Assembly (NCBI GenBank): GCA_002286715.1
Contig: NSJX01000011.1
Span: 380,106-444,105, forward strand
Length of the DNA stretch: 64,000 bases
From: Dentipellis sp. KUC8613
Taxonomy: Eukaryota; Basidiomycota; Agaricomycetes; Russulales; Hericiaceae
Reading direction: 5' to 3'
The position numbers were made by a program, and so were the translations under genes. The notes under the pieces were generated by a model, which saw only the letters and a program-made list of their open reading frames with translations, was not told the DNA's origin and did no database searches. Position 1 is the stretch's first letter. The number at the start of each line of letters is the position of its first letter. Shown in pieces: positions 1 through 10,816 of the stretch.

Positions 1-5
1 CATAG

Positions 6-179
6 GCGGCAACCTGGACGCCTACACCTCTGCTGCAAGACGTACTTTTGGGCTCAAGATCGCGAATTGCTGCAGAGATTAGACATTCTGGTACGTCATG
101 GCATGCTGCGAGAGTAATTACCGTTGACTCTGACCACGACCGAGTCATTCTGTCCTTGAAGCTCTTGGAACGGAGTTAG
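6..179 (+). CDS. Possible last exon of a gene cut by the left edge
   Basis: An open frame follows an AG at positions 4-5 and ends at TAG 177-179. Its last residues, ARVITVDSDHDRVILSLK, resemble the end of an S1 RNA-binding fold, where a V-x-x-V-D stretch is followed by R-[IV]-x-LSLK. The rest of the exon does not clearly continue the fold. A perfect donor-like GTACGT lies inside the frame near position 93, so another gene structure is possible. The upstream part lies outside the window. I cannot name the gene and treat this as a weak call. Confidence 0.25.
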   Translation, partial: AATWTPTPLLQDVLLGSRSRIAAEIRHSGTSWHAARVITVDSDHDRVILSLKLLERS

Positions 180-809
180 AAGAAGCCGAGGCGTCTGCCA
201 CAGATTATTCGTATCTGGACAAGAAGGCCGCAATTGGGGTAGTTACGACCTGTGCACGCCGAGGATCGTGACCACTCACCGTGGCCAGGGCCAGCATGAC
301 TTTCAGCGCTATATGTAAAGCCTGCTCGACATCTGGCTGCAGTACATAACGGCATCATCAAGACGACATCATGGAGTGGGAATAGGACACATTGAAGTCG
401 TGAGCTGATGGTGGCCGAGAAACCTGTCTGCATGGCGCCGACCAAAAGAGGCAGACGGTAAGCACCGAGTGAGTGATCCACGGTCCACGTCGAGGCGGAC
501 TGAAAGAGTCGCATTGGCAACGAGATAGAAGAGAGGGCAAGAGTGAACCCACGCGACAGGGGAGAAAGGAGGCTGGCGGGAGGTGAGAAAGCATACGGTG
601 CAGCAGCTTGGGACGAAGGGAAGACGTTAGTGCCTTGATCTTCCGGTCCATTTCACATTTCCTTCACATCCGATATTATACCTTTCAAAAATATAAAACA
701 TCAATTGTCTCGGACTCTATCGTGCTCTCCTTCCCACCACCACCTGCGTCCCCTCCAGCCCTCGCACTGCGTCAGGCAGTTGCTCGCTCTCCTCGCCTCC
801 TCCCTCGCC
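180..809. other. Intergenic stretch, no supported gene
   Basis: Open frames here are short, on conflicting strands, and none shows a recognisable domain or a coherent exon chain. The last 100 bases are rich in C and T and precede the start codon at 810, so they probably hold the promoter and 5' leader of the next gene. Confidence 0.5.
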
Positions 810-1525
810 ATGCCGTCCCTTCGCCGCACCCTCTCGTCCCCCTCGGTCCGCTCCTCGCCATACCACTCGGCTGTCAGTGGTCGTGGCCACGGCCCCCGAA
901 GGACTTCAGGTTCTGCCATTTCGACCCGCCGAGTTCTTGCGGATATCGACTGGTGGCGCGTCACCGACGGCCAGCTGCTGGACGCAGATGCGGACGTAAA
1001 CGAGGAGGCAGAGGAGATGCGGCGCGCCCAGGATCAGCCCGCGCTTGCAGAGGTCGACGACGGTGCGGACGTGAGAGAGGCCGGGGTCGAGCGCCCCTCG
1101 ACGCCTCTCTTCACTGGGAGCACTCGTGTGGAAGAGTCGCCACAGGTAATGCGACTCTTTGTACCATAGACATCTCCATCTCATCCCCCATCCCAAAGGC
1201 CATGTTCAGCCTGTTCCCCGCACTAGCCATAACTCCGCGGACGCCGATCCGCCGGACCGTCTCCGAGTCCTCGACGTTCTCTTTGGAGTCCTCGCCTGAC
1301 TCGGAAGGACCCTTCACCCCATCCGAGGCATCCTTTGTACTGGCGGACTTGGGCTTCGCAGATGCAGGCATGGACATCCTTCCTGGCAGGATGCGTCCTC
1401 TCCCCCTCTCTGCAGTCAAGTCCTATTCCTTCTCCGCGTTTACCACGCCTGAGAAGGACGACGAGGACGAGTGCGCGCGCCTCGCGGAAGCCGTGTCTAT
1501 TCACGACAACGACCTGTTCGCTTGA
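810..1525 (+). CDS. Lineage-specific hypothetical protein, 220 aa
   Basis: Exons 810-1145 and 1199-1525 are joined across a 53-nt GTAATG...AAAG intron in phase 0. No catalytic domain is recognised. The N-terminal part is basic and serine-rich and is followed by an IDWWRVTDGQ motif at about residues 41-50. An acidic, glutamate-rich stretch comes next, and the C-terminal half is rich in serine and proline with a DLGFADAG segment. This composition suggests a largely disordered protein. A CT-rich leader lies directly upstream of the chosen ATG; a longer in-frame start at 705 would add a low-complexity extension and is less likely. To my knowledge the DWW motif recurs in uncharacterised agaricomycete proteins, but I cannot assign a function. 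Confidence 0.6.
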
Positions 1526-2660
1526 ACACGAAACGAAAACCCACGCGTTCTTGGAAACACCTTTCCTCGCCCCGCCTCATCCAGGCATCTGCGCCCTTCA
1601 ACACCTCGTCATCATAACGTCCTATCTTCAGCGCGATGCCTACATCTTCAAGCCCCCACCAACTTCCATCCCGCTCGCGTAGCATTTCAAACCGGCTCTG
1701 GTCGCACTCCATCTACGACGTGTCTGACACTCATCTTCCCCATTTTTACCCATTTACGTATATGTACGCATTTTGTTTATCTCTTCCGTTCTTGAACTGT
1801 TTGATCGGCCGTTTGTTTACGACCTCTTACGCTTCACGATCCATACATGGTTCTCATTGACCTTGGGGCGACGTAGCTTCGCCCCCATGACCTAGATGGC
1901 TTTCATACCCAGTGCCCCTTCTTCCTGGCCTTGGTTCTGTGTTTATCTTTTATCTGTGCAACCCTCCCCTCATCACTCCATCCCCCAAAACAAGGTGTGT
2001 GTCGCCAGAGCCTACCCACTTTTCTCTTCCGTCTCTCCTAGCATCAGTGTACTTTTTAGATATGCATTCCACGACCCACTCGCATCTCTGCCATATGCAC
2101 TCCCGTTCTCTAGCTCTTGCTGTTGTTGTTGTGCTTCCTGTTACGCAGTTGTTACTCTCTTGTGCGTCTGTGTCTCCATCACGACCTGTCACGAATAGTC
2201 TGTGTTCCCGAGCAACCCTGTACCATTTCCCAGCGTACATAAAAATGTTTGTTCAGTACGACGTACATCCCCGCGTTCCTACTGCAGCACCCCTTGCGTC
2301 CGCCCTCCCCCCACTGTACGGTACCCGTCCTCCCTGCGCCTTACGCGAAATACATCTTGTTACACGACCAGTGCCCACCTACAACCCTGCCGTAGACCCC
2401 GCCTCGCCTTGCACCTGGCACTTGCGCACCGAGCTGCGGCCCAGCTCCAGCTCCGGATCCACAAGTACAGCATACCCAGGCGCGGCATAAATATCAGCGG
2501 CCAGGAGCAAGACCGACATCATCCGGGGGACGCCTGAGCCCCGAGTCCAGCCAGCAGCCCGAGCAGACAGCAATGACCACGCCAAGTCTATGAGCGCTGG
2601 GGTCCGATCGCGACACAGCGAACACAAGCAGCTGACAAGCGCACTACTTGATCGTGCAGG
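1526..2660. other. Long intergenic / 3' UTR stretch
   Basis: This 1.1-kb stretch lies between two convergent genes. It is strongly pyrimidine-rich on the plus strand up to about 2450. A 192-codon plus-strand frame at 1912-2490 looks like translated CT-rich DNA with no domain. A minus-strand frame near 2379-2627 contains protein-like text but has no support. Probably the 3' UTRs of both neighbours. Confidence 0.5.
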
Positions 2661-4498
2661 TCACCGGTTCATCCCAAATACCACAGCGGGGCCCGAGACC
2701 TTGCTCCAGCGCGACGGGGCGAGCGGTCCGTAGTGTCTGTCCACGTGTGGCGGCGGCGGCGGTGCGTGCGCGATGGGAGGCGGCTTTTGGGGCTGGATGT
2801 ATGGGTTTGGATTCGAGTAGGGTGGGGGTGCTGTTGGCTGTGAGGACGGGTGTGGCGGCGGCTGCGAGGCCTGGCCGTGACGCGCTTTCCATGCGTTTTT
2901 GATGCTGTTCGAGCGCGCCAGGAGCTAGCGATAAGAAGTCAGTGGATCCTCCGCAAGATCGCGCGAAAGGAGCGCAACTCACAGCATCTTTCTCGACGCC
3001 ATCAGCAATACTCTGGATGATGTTTTCCACGACCGTGCGGTGGTTGCCATTGGGCTTATCGTCGCGGAAACGCATCATGCGCCAATGTTCACCGACTGGG
3101 TCCCAGTGGACCTCGACAATGCGATCATCCAGCTGCTCTTGCGACTCTTTCAATCTGGAAGGTGAACGCCACCCGTCAGAACTGATTCACTATATTGAGC
3201 GAGCGTTACCCACTTCTCCCATTCGTCATCTTCGACGTGCATCACGTCGTAGGGTTCGTAGACCGCTCTTTTGCCCTCACCGCCACGCCAAACGTGGAGA
3301 GCAAATATGGGCTTCGCGCTGAAGTCCGGCTTATCCGGCTGACCTCGAAGTGGGGGGAAGCGCAAAACAAGCTTGAAGTCAATTGAGTTCTCTGATGGAG
3401 GCTTCCACTTGAGACTGCGTTCCGAGGAAAGGTGAGTCAAAGGCGGAAGTTCACGTAAAGTGAAGCTCACATATTGTTATCTGTTCCCGGAATATACGGG
3501 GTGCTGACAGGCGTGTAGATCAGTCCGTCATTCCCGTGTTGAAGGGCGGGGATGTCAACGGCGAATACTTTTTCAAGGTGATACGAAAGGTTTATCTCTT
3601 TCACCCGGATACTGGGACGCCATGAACAAGCCTGAATAAAAGGGTGGCAAGAAGATACTCACTCAAAGGGAAGACGTTCAGACATGTATGGGTGATCTCG
3701 AATCATCCGCGAATAAGGCCTGAAGAACCATTCTTTCAGCCTCTGCGCAAGTAAGTCCAATGTCAGTTGCGGTGGGAGTGGCGTGGCGCTGGAAACCTAC
3801 GCCGTATCGTTTCTCCAACGACTTCTCCATCACATTTTGATTGTCTGCCACTAAACAGTCAAAGCATAGCAATCGCATAGTCTCCTGAGCAGCGAGTGAG
3901 CGTAGTAAAAGATACCCCCTTTATGTGAACGTACACGTTTCGACTGAGGGTCAACGTCGATGACGAGTTCGGCATCAACTATTGTACTCCGAAGAGGCAT
4001 CTTGGGGTCCTCCCAATGTGGGAAGTACACGCCAGCGAGGTGCCGATAAGTATTATGGCGGTCGACCTGCCAAAAGGTCAGCCGAAAAGGAAAGGCCGCT
4101 TCTGACACAAGGCGTACTATGTGGACAAGCTGTTCATTTGTGTCCAGGTTCGTGAGGATCACAAGCAACACCCGGATGCCGTCGGACTTCTCGCAGACCC
4201 AGTAACTATCGGGATGCGTGGCCCACGCCGGTCAGTTTGAGTTAACGCGCCACACCACGTTAGGCTCACTCGTTGTTCTCCAGTCTCTCCAGGTCCTTTA
4301 CTCCGAAACTGACGGGTTGGCTTCCTGGAAATCTACATCACGAAACATGAGAATTGGGGACGTGTACCCCATTCGACGCGCAAAAGCATACCGGTCGTGC
4401 TCCAGTCCACAAAGTGCAGCAACGTGCTTTTTGAGCCACACATCTTGGTCAGAATGGCGAGGAACTACGACTCCAGGTAGTTCTGGTATTGACGGCAT
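2661..4498 (-). CDS. CEG1: mRNA guanylyltransferase (capping enzyme alpha subunit), 460 aa
   Basis: Transfers GMP from GTP to the 5' diphosphate end of nascent pre-mRNA in the nucleus. Nine exons (minus strand): 4498-4392, 4332-4270, 4205-3935, 3884-3801, 3742-3663, 3611-3471, 3414-3214, 3154-2983, 2924-2661. All phases close. The covalent-lysine motif K-x-D-G is visible as EKSDG with Lys63. Downstream come DRHNTYRHLAGVYFPHWEDP, the ELVIDVD segment, the NDGLIYT motif, WKPPSENSIDFKL and the final RFRDDKPNGNH element of the OB fold. A proline-rich tail of about 70 residues follows the domain. Length fits fungal Ceg1. One donor is GTGGGT (after codon EWEK), the only choice that keeps the frame. 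Confidence 0.95.
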
Positions 4499-4984
4499 GT
4501 TCTGAGCAGTATACGGGAGTGAAAGTAGTAGGTGGATAGGGTGGAATAGGGACAATAGACGAAAGCCAAGTAAGTTAAGCTGAAAGAGCCATGCCGCTGA
4601 GACGGTTCAGGCAGGAGCACCGCCACCGCCAATATTGGGAATCACCTGGTCGGCCATCGGAGCCGTGTCTGCGGTCCCAAATCTGTGAGGAGCGCGTGCC
4701 CTGCCTGGCGTGCTCAGTTGCGCATGCGCCTTGGTCAAGCCCTCGTTACTTCGACGTGGCCAGGGTCTAGAGCCACGATCACACACCAGATAGCGTTCCA
4801 AATTCGTCTGCGATTTCATGCAACAGGATACCTCCACGTTCTCAACAGTAATATAATGTACGACGGGAACAGCAGGACAGACGATTCAGGTTTCTGGTGT
4901 ACAAATGCCATAGTAACAACGTTGTCCATGACATTGGGCGGAAGTGCGAAGTGGAGACTCAAACGTAACCTCGAGGGTATTCCT
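4499..4984. other. Spacer between CEG1 and Skp1, with a short minus-strand open frame
   Basis: Probably the Skp1 3' UTR and the CEG1 promoter. At about 4610-4660 on the minus strand a short frame reads MADQVIPNIGGGGAPA and stops, preceded by acceptor-like CTCACAG. No upstream exon could be linked to it, so it is not called as a gene. Confidence 0.4.
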
Positions 4985-5752
4985 CTACCGGTCCTCAGCC
5001 CATTCCTGGAAAAGATGTCAGTGGCGTGAGCAAGAATATAGAATGACATTAACTTACATTCTCCTTCTTGATTTGCGCCTGAGAAAACGGGGTTAATAGA
5101 GAGAAGAAGGCGGCGATACGGCTACATACCTCCTCCTCGGGCGTGAAGTCGTTCACGATGTTGAAAAGCTTGCGAATCTCCTCAGGAGTCTTGCCCTTGA
5201 TCATGTTCGCGACGGTCTTGCAACCGACATCGCTGCGGAAAGGACCGTTTATCAGCTTTGTACGTGACATCCCACCCTGACTCCACTTACAGGAGAGCCT
5301 TGATGTCAAGGTAGTTGGCGGCGAGGATGATCTCGAAGAGCATCTCCTGATCGACGGCAATAAACTTTTGGTCCCACTCGCTGATGTCCGTCGTGCGCTT
5401 GCGAGTGTCATCTGCAGTGTCAGACTCGGCGGTTGGAAGAGGCTCGCCGCGGTGGTGTTCGCAGTACTCGAGGACCTGAGAATAGCGGGCGCTTAAAAAC
5501 GGAATCGCTATGAACGAGGAGGGAATGACACGAACCTTCTTCATCACGCTGGAGGAGACATTAGGCAGCGGGATGGGCTGATCGCTTTCACCGACATCTG
5601 TGAAAGAAATTATTGATATATATACGTTCCAAAGGCGGGTGGCGCGCGATGTTGAACGTACCCTCAAGCATGTTCTTGATAAGGACGCTGCGCTCGGCGA
5701 CCTCCTTGTCAACGACGTACTGCTCATTGTCAGAAGTGACGAGGAGAACCAT
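4985..5752 (-). CDS. SKP1: Skp1, SCF ubiquitin ligase subunit, 160 aa
   Basis: Adaptor that links cullin-1 to F-box proteins in SCF E3 ubiquitin ligases. Six exons: 5752-5662, 5597-5536, 5475-5291, 5232-5130, 5078-5058, 5005-4985; the last two are only 21 nt each. The N-terminal BTB/POZ-like fold reads [20 protein letters not shown]. The C-terminal Skp1 dimerisation region includes [11 protein letters not shown], then [13 protein letters not shown] and FTPEEEAQIKKENEWAEDR, the canonical Skp1 end that forms the F-box contact helices. Length is typical. The gene is divergent from the mitochondrial L27 gene, with 217 bp between start codons. Confidence 0.97.
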
Positions 5753-5825
5753 TGTGGAGATGAGTGTGAGGGATGTGGAAGGAGGAGGATGGGTGAAAGA
5801 TGGAGGAGACCCTGCGCGTCGCGGC

Positions 5826-5842
5826 TGTAATTTAAATAAGGG
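5826..5842 (-). promoter_or_regulatory. AT-rich TATA-like element upstream of Skp1
   Basis: On the minus strand the sequence TTATTTAAATTACAG lies roughly 75-90 bases upstream of the Skp1 start codon in the short divergent promoter shared with the L27 gene. The match is by eye only. Confidence 0.35.
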
Positions 5843-5969
5843 GTCGCCGTCCACGCGCCTTTCTGGGACATAGCCACACAGCATCAGCCACATCGCTACA
5901 ATAGGCTCTTGTTCATTACTCTTGTGTCTGGCCTGGTCACAGCAGAGTCATCTCTTCGTTCTCTCCCGC

Positions 5970-6574
5970 ATGTCTTTATTCTCTCTTAGGGCATGTGCTG
6001 ATGCACTACGCACCCCTTTCTCCTCCCTCGGTACGTGCGTCATTATCTACCGTGTCCTTGTTCCACATTCATATATTTTCTTCTTCAGGTTCTGTGCGTA
6101 CTGCCACTAAGCGCGCCGGAGGATCCACTCGTAACCATGGTGGTTCTCCAGGTAAACGCCTGGGTGTCAAAAAGTTCTCTGGTGCGTCGTTGTTGTCCAC
6201 TCTGAGCTTGCTCCTCTCATTGACGCGATTTCAGACCAATTCGTGATCCCCGGTAATATCATTGTGCGTCAAAGAGGCACCCAGTTCCACCCAGGCCAAC
6301 ATGTAAGTGACCGAAGAGTGTCATGATACTGTCAATCCTTATACCACAACAGGTCAAAATGGGACGCGACCACACCATCTACGCGGTTGCACCCGGCTTC
6401 GTTCGCTTTTACAAGGAGAAGTGGATGCGCGGGGAGCGCAAATTCGTTGGTGTTGTCCTCACCCGTGGCGAGAAGCTGCCTCGGGACGAGGCAGCGCTGG
6501 GCCGCAGTCGGTGGTTCGGTCTCACAAACCTCAATGCACCGTCAGAGACCCCATCCTTGACACAAGCGTCATGA
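5970..6574 (+). CDS. Mitochondrial large-subunit ribosomal protein bL27m
   Basis: Bacterial-type L27 of the mitochondrial ribosome, located near the peptidyl transferase centre. Four exons: 5970-6030, 6089-6181, 6235-6302, 6353-6574. The first 20 or so residues are basic and hydrophobic, fitting a mitochondrial targeting peptide. The L27 core is unmistakable: ATKRAGGSTRNHGGSPGKRLGVKK, then VIPGNIIVRQRGTQFHPG and MGRDHTIYAVAPGFVRFY. The frame ends at 6574 after RSRWFGLTNLNAPS. About 150 residues in all, shorter than yeast Mrp7 but normal for the family. A further acceptor-like CCACAG at about 6675 lies in the 3' region and is not needed. Confidence 0.92.
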
Positions 6575-7168
6575 CCGGCTGTCTTGCCACACCTCACCAT
6601 TTCCCCCATCTTAGGCACCCATTACTAGTAGGCTACATAATTGCATTGATCAAGTCGCTTTGTTCGCCTCCACAGGCGCGTCTGAAGCACGGCCAGTACA
6701 CACTAGATCTGCTGCGCATGTCCACGAAAGCACCCTGCTCTGCAGGACTAGGTGGAAGTACGCTACGCGTCTATGTTGCGTAACTTCGTTCTCTCGGTAA
6801 GCCGCATATCAAAGTGAAGTACCATTTCTGCTATGTACATGATGCTGTACGAGGATGCGCAAGCTACCTATCCCTATCGTCCTGGGTCCCGTTCGCTCCA
6901 TCGCGCGTCCTGGCAGATTGTCATAGACTAGATCTAGGTGGTGCTAATGTCCAGTCAAATGCGAGTCTTTTCTTGAGAAAACCCATGTGTGCTGTAATAC
7001 AAGTATGCTTCTTGCCCGCGGACGTTGGTCTCCCATGCACATGGTCCAATTATAGCGCAGCAGTGATACGCACGAGTGAACGCAGTATTCCCAGGATACG
7101 GTGGTGCTTAGTTCAAATATGTCTTCCGCAGACCCCCACCTCCACATTCGTCCTTATTCCCCACCATC
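6575..7168. other. Intergenic stretch, no supported gene
   Basis: A 135-codon plus-strand frame spans 6814-7221, but it has no domain, and its end overlaps the convincing first exon of the next gene in another frame. Probably the L27 3' UTR and the promoter of the DUF3074 gene. Confidence 0.45.
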
Positions 7169-8289
7169 ATGGCAGCGGAATTTCAGCTTACCATCAAGAA
7201 AGACTTGAAGCCGTCAGGTAGCAGACATGTGTCCTTGTCGCTTACTGAGAAATGAAGCTCACCGAATGCTCCCAGCCATTCCGTCGGAAGATGTCTTTCT
7301 CTCCCAAGCCCGCGAGCTTATGAACTCGTCCGAGACTTGGAAGAAAGGGAAGTCGTACCACAAGGACCTGGTTCACACCTTCCACAGGCCGAAAGGCCCT
7401 GGGGATGGTGCAGCATGGCATTGCAGAGTTAGCCAACATACGGCCGAGGATGCCACCTTCGATGAGTTCTGGAATATGCTTGGGAAGAACCACTCGGATA
7501 ACGAGATCAAGTGTGTGCTCTTCGTATCGTCTCAGTGTGCATATAGTTGACACTGGTTGTAGATATATCAAGGAGGTCAAGAAGGCTACCCTGCTGAAGC
7601 AGATATCTCCCTCGCAGTCCATCTGGTCCATGTACTACGAATTCCCACCTCCAGTATCTCCCCGCTTCTTCACGGTTCTACAAATCGCGCATCTTGACGA
7701 AACATCGCCAAAAACAGGGTAAATTACATCGATATCCTTCTTGGAATGCGAGCGATTGTGCTAAACGAAATTCGTTCAGCATCTTTGTCTCCATCCCCGT
7801 AGACGTGAGCGAGGATCCAGAAATGGCGAAGCAAGAGTTTCACCATGCGACTAGGGGACGCTACTGCAGTGTAGAACGTATCAAGGAAATGGGCGATGGG
7901 AAGGTCGAATGGCGCATGGCTACTTCGAGTACTCCCGGAGGCCACATTCCCACATTCCTGGTGGAAAGCACAATGGCTAGCACCATATCTGCGGTATGTT
8001 TCCTACTCACATCTACGCTCAGTCTAATGTTCCGACGTGACTTTGTCAACCACAGGATGTTACGCATTTCCTGCACTGGTATCATACAGTCAGGCCCAAG
8101 GCAGACGTTGCGCCTTCCAATGCGAAGGAGACGCCCGCTGGACAGGCAGACCACGGTACCGCCATATCAACGACGGCAGAGACGAATGCTGTCGACGCAG
8201 ATATCGTCAGCGCCTCAACCACAGCCAACATACCCGTCGCCGGACTGATGACGACGAGCGTCCCGACCGCGGCTGGTACTGCTGCCTAG
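7169..8289 (+). CDS. DUF3074 START-like domain protein, 295 aa
   Basis: Five exons: 7169-7217, 7276-7510, 7563-7718, 7780-7993, 8056-8289, all in phase. The protein matches the fungal DUF3074 family, a helix-grip (START-like) fold thought to bind lipids or other hydrophobic ligands; no reaction is established. Diagnostic stretches are FFTVLQIAHLD, SIPVDVSEDPEMAK, GRYCSVERI and VEWRMATSSTPGGHIP. Residues after about 250 are an Ala/Thr-rich, probably disordered tail. The start at 7169 gives MAAEFQLTIKKDLKPS and fits the first donor. The gene converges on the glutamine-synthetase-like gene, with 125 bp between stop codons. Function remains inferred from fold only. Confidence 0.88.
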
Positions 8290-8414
8290 GGACGCATGGG
8301 GCGGCATGAAGGAAGGAAGGTCGGACAGCTCCACACCGTATGAGTGTAACATTATTTGTATAGTACACAGATTCTCCACTGTTCAGAATTATCGCGAGGT
8401 GTAAGCTACCCTTC

Positions 8415-10632
8415 TTACGCCAATTCCAGGTATCGTTCCACTGCAAAGACATTAGCGAGCCACAGTATCGACGTGTTCGGTGACCTCACCTTCCCAGTTT
8501 GTTACTGCCTCGTTCCAAAGCTTCACTTCGTTTTCCCTGGTGCCTCCGAAATGGTCAACGAAATCGTTGCCGAGGACCTCTCGCGCGATGCTGTCGGGGC
8601 GCATCATCCGTTCCGTCGCAGCCTCCAGCGAGGCAGGGAGCATTCGGATCTGAAGGCATGTTTAGCAAAGTTGCGCGTTGCGTCGCAGTCGGGTGGCGTA
8701 CCTTCCCGTTCTTCCGATCTTCGAGAGTCAGTTGTGAGATCGGAGGCCCGGGCAGTTTGAGCTTCTTCTCAATGCCACGGAGGCCCGACGCGAAGATAGC
8801 GCTCAATGCGAAGAAGGCGTTCATGTCGGCGCCAGGGACGCGGACCTCGAAACGAGTTGCTGCAGGAGGGACAGAGGGAGGAGAGATTACGCGAACTGAT
8901 GCTGCACGGGAGTCGTAGCCGTAAGTCACAGCGTTCGGTGCCCAGAAGGCCTCGCCGCCAACGAGGCGCTTGTAGCCGTTGATCGTCGGCACGAGCTAGA
9001 CGAGGTTAAATTGAACAAGATAGAGTCAGAGGAATCCAGGGTGTCTTACTGTAGGCAGGACTATGTGGCACGTCAGTACGGATATCGTGGGGATTTAATC
9101 GCCAAAGGCGCTCACTGTCTGGCAAAGCGTCCAACACTCCGGCGAGGAACCACTCGGCAGTCTGGCTGATGTATTTGAGTTCATCATATGAAGCCCCACT
9201 ACGACCAGTCTTAAGCTCTGCGCCTTCCACGGCGAAGGCATTTTGGCCCTGAGCATTGCGGAGCGATACGTGAATATGTCTGAGAGATTGACAACTGTCA
9301 GCAATCGGTAACGGGATCTCAACTTTTGACTAACCCGCTGCATCCTGGGAGCTATTTGCACAAAACGGTCAAGATATCTGAGGGTGACGATGCATGTATT
9401 CGGCGTACATTTCCCCATGGCTTAGCCATGAAGCTAGGAACAATGCCATACTTCATCCCAAGGCTCTTCGCAAGGAATTTGAATAAAAGCGCATTATCTG
9501 CCATCCTCAGGGCGGATGTGTATGCTAGAGCAGTTTCAAACACTCCAGGGCCTGTTTCCGTGTCTATAAAACGGCGAATTAGCAATGATCACAATAGCAA
9601 CATGTCACGGCTTACGATGGCCTTCCAAAGATACTCCGAATTTCTCGCTTTCGTCAAACAGACCATTGAAGTAGTCATTGTTGAGCTGCGTCCGCAGTAA
9701 CGAGTACCCGTGCACTGCATGAAATCAGCTCTAGGTCGAACGGAGATTTGAAGAAAGTATATCGCACTTCCGGGGGTAAGAGGGTCCAAATTCTGGAACT
9801 TCTTCTCTGCTAAGCTATGAGGCGTTTCTGAGGAGCGTCACTAGCGAAGCCACCTGCTGGACATGCCATAGCTTACCTTTAAATTGGAAATACTACTCCA
9901 GCGAGACTTATTGGTCCTCATTGAAACGGAAGTCGAGACAAAGTCTTACCTCGTATTCCACACCAGCAAAACATTGCCATCCAAGACGCGACGCCGCTTC
10001 AACGGTGTTCTTCAGCACACCTCGAGGGCAGACGCTTATCGGCTCTTTCGTATCCGGATCCAAGAAAGAGACCAGAAAGAACGGGACATTCCCATCCCAA
10101 GGTATCCGGCGGTATGTGCTGAGATCAATGGACGCGAGCAGATCGCGATAGCCATTCGCTCTGTTGGAGATTAGAAGCTCTTTCGAATACACTGCGTCGT
10201 GGATGTCCCAGCCGCTGCGTATCCCGACATCAACGCATGCTCCATGGATTTCACGAGCGACAGAAGGACGAACAAGATCACACTGCAGAATCCGAAGCCA
10301 TCCGAGGTCGCAGCGCTTACGAACTTATCCTTGGACTGGGTAGTAACGTCAGGAAACGATGGAGTGAGGAGATTGGGCGCAACATACCATATACTTTCCA
10401 CGAAGCACGCCATCCACTATCATCATGCAGTAAGAATGGATCTTTGCTCATGGTAGGCCAAAAACACACCATCAAATCCTGCAACAAAGCAATCCTTATT
10501 ATATGCCCGCAATTGGTTCCGCATACTGAGAATTCACTTGCCTGCGACTTTGACCTTCACGTCGTTCTTCAACAATTCCCGCAGTTGCTCAGCCGATGCG
10601 GGCGCATTGGGCGTTGGTGCGTAGGAGGCCAT
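8415..10632 (-). CDS. Glutamine synthetase-like enzyme (GlnA-family catalytic domain), 485 aa
   Basis: Fifteen exons: 10632-10542, 10478-10470, 10416-10388, 10335-10274, 10214-9950, 9892-9877, 9827-9768, 9714-9616, 9563-9409, 9351-9335, 9279-9116, 9060-9050, 8995-8702, 8649-8490, 8440-8415. Four exons are 9, 11, 16 and 17 nt. The class I/III glutamine synthetase fold is shown by DVDGVLRGKYMSKDKF, the Mg-site GVEYEYF, EGHHTETGPGVFE, LPGCSGHIHVSL, PTINGYKRLVGGEAFWAP and RFEVRVPGADMN. It is not the canonical eukaryotic GS II; it belongs to the GS-like family often annotated glutamine synthetase/guanido kinase, related to FluG and lengsin, which may ligate other amines. Intron 1 (10541-10479) is GC-AG. 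Without the 9-nt exon the conserved DVDGVLRG segment cannot be read in frame. It is divergent from the WD40 gene. Confidence 0.93.
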
Positions 10633-10816
10633 GGTGGTCGTAGACAAAGAAATGAGGGCAAAAACTGTTGTGATTGCTCGCCAGCCAGTGCATATCGTGG
10701 AGATAAGTATGCGGTCATCGGGATTCCGGATAGGGAGGGTGATAAGATAAGATGTCTCACTCGGGTCTCCTACGCCCGGACCGTCGGGGTCCCTTATTTC
10801 CAAGTTCCTTACAGCC
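10633..10816. promoter_or_regulatory. Short divergent promoter (GS-like / WD40 genes)
   Basis: Only 184 bp separate the start codons of the minus-strand glutamine-synthetase-like gene and the plus-strand WD40 gene, so both must share this upstream region. No clear TATA box was seen. Confidence 0.6.

Noticed and set aside
1912..2490. 192-codon plus-strand open frame
   Set aside because: It is a translation of a pyrimidine-rich stretch between convergent genes, with no domain, no intron pattern and unlikely composition.
10388..10480. Apparent frameshift (pseudogene sign) in the GS-like gene
   Set aside because: A 9-nt exon flanked by canonical introns restores the conserved block exactly, so the gene is intact.
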